In this document: positions 5,496 to 5,511 of the stretch, piece after piece
Numbering within the stretch: position 1 is the stretch's first letter
Layout of the letters: every line of letters begins with the position of its first letter
From: JACQNR01 sp049515175
GTDB taxonomy: Bacteria > Acidobacteriota > Terriglobia > UBA7540
Assembly: GCA_049515175.1 (NCBI GenBank)
Contig: JBEKUI010000284.1
Coordinates: forward strand, 1-5,511
DNA length: 5,511 nucleotides
Reading direction: 5' to 3'
Position numbers and translations under genes: made by a program
Notes under the pieces: model-generated
Seen by the model: only the letters and a program-made list of their open reading frames with translations
Database searches by the model: none
What the model was told of the DNA's origin: nothing

Positions 5496-5511
5496 TCCGT
5501 GGCCAACCAGA

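Overview
The window carries three genes in a row, all on the + strand: a small secreted cysteine protein (45-431), a large membrane-anchored multiheme cytochrome c with tetratricopeptide repeats (633-3725), and a secreted FG-GAP/VCBS beta-propeller protein of the CRTAC1 type ending in an ASPIC/UnbV domain (3722-5446). The DNA is GC-rich. The combination of a c554-like multiheme cytochrome fused to TPRs with an ASPIC/UnbV propeller, plus the character of the small cysteine protein, suggests a bacterium of the Acidobacteriota. This is inferred from family composition; Planctomycetota or Verrucomicrobiota are not excluded, and there is no rRNA or marker gene to settle it.

Layout. Bases 1-44 hold only the leader and a strong ribosome binding site of gene 1. 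Bases 432-632 are intergenic: a weak GC hairpin just after gene 1, a plausible sigma70-like promoter (512-540), and a long inverted repeat followed by a T-run (544-617) that looks like a terminator or attenuator in the leader of the cytochrome gene. The cytochrome starts at a TTG with a well-placed GGAG. Its last ~78 codons do not look like cytochrome: they run through a 21-bp imperfect tandem repeat (3496-3537) and a 112-bp GC-rich palindromic element (3565-3676) of the kind normally scattered between genes. The reading frame passes through this material and ends on TGA overlapping the TTG start of the propeller gene (TTGA), so the two genes appear translationally coupled. After gene 3 there is a TAG-TGA double stop and an imperfect inverted repeat (5445-5495).

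How the genes may work together. All three products are predicted to act outside the cytoplasmic membrane. The cytochrome would be held by five N-terminal helices, with five c-type hemes, a beta-rich domain and five TPRs facing the periplasm. The propeller protein is exported and probably binds calcium. A respiratory or extracytoplasmic electron-transfer module with the TPR and propeller parts as protein-interaction surfaces is a reasonable hypothesis, but no substrate can be read from the sequence. The most notable observations are the repeat-derived tail that joins the two large genes, the membrane histidines of the cytochrome anchor, and the structured leader.
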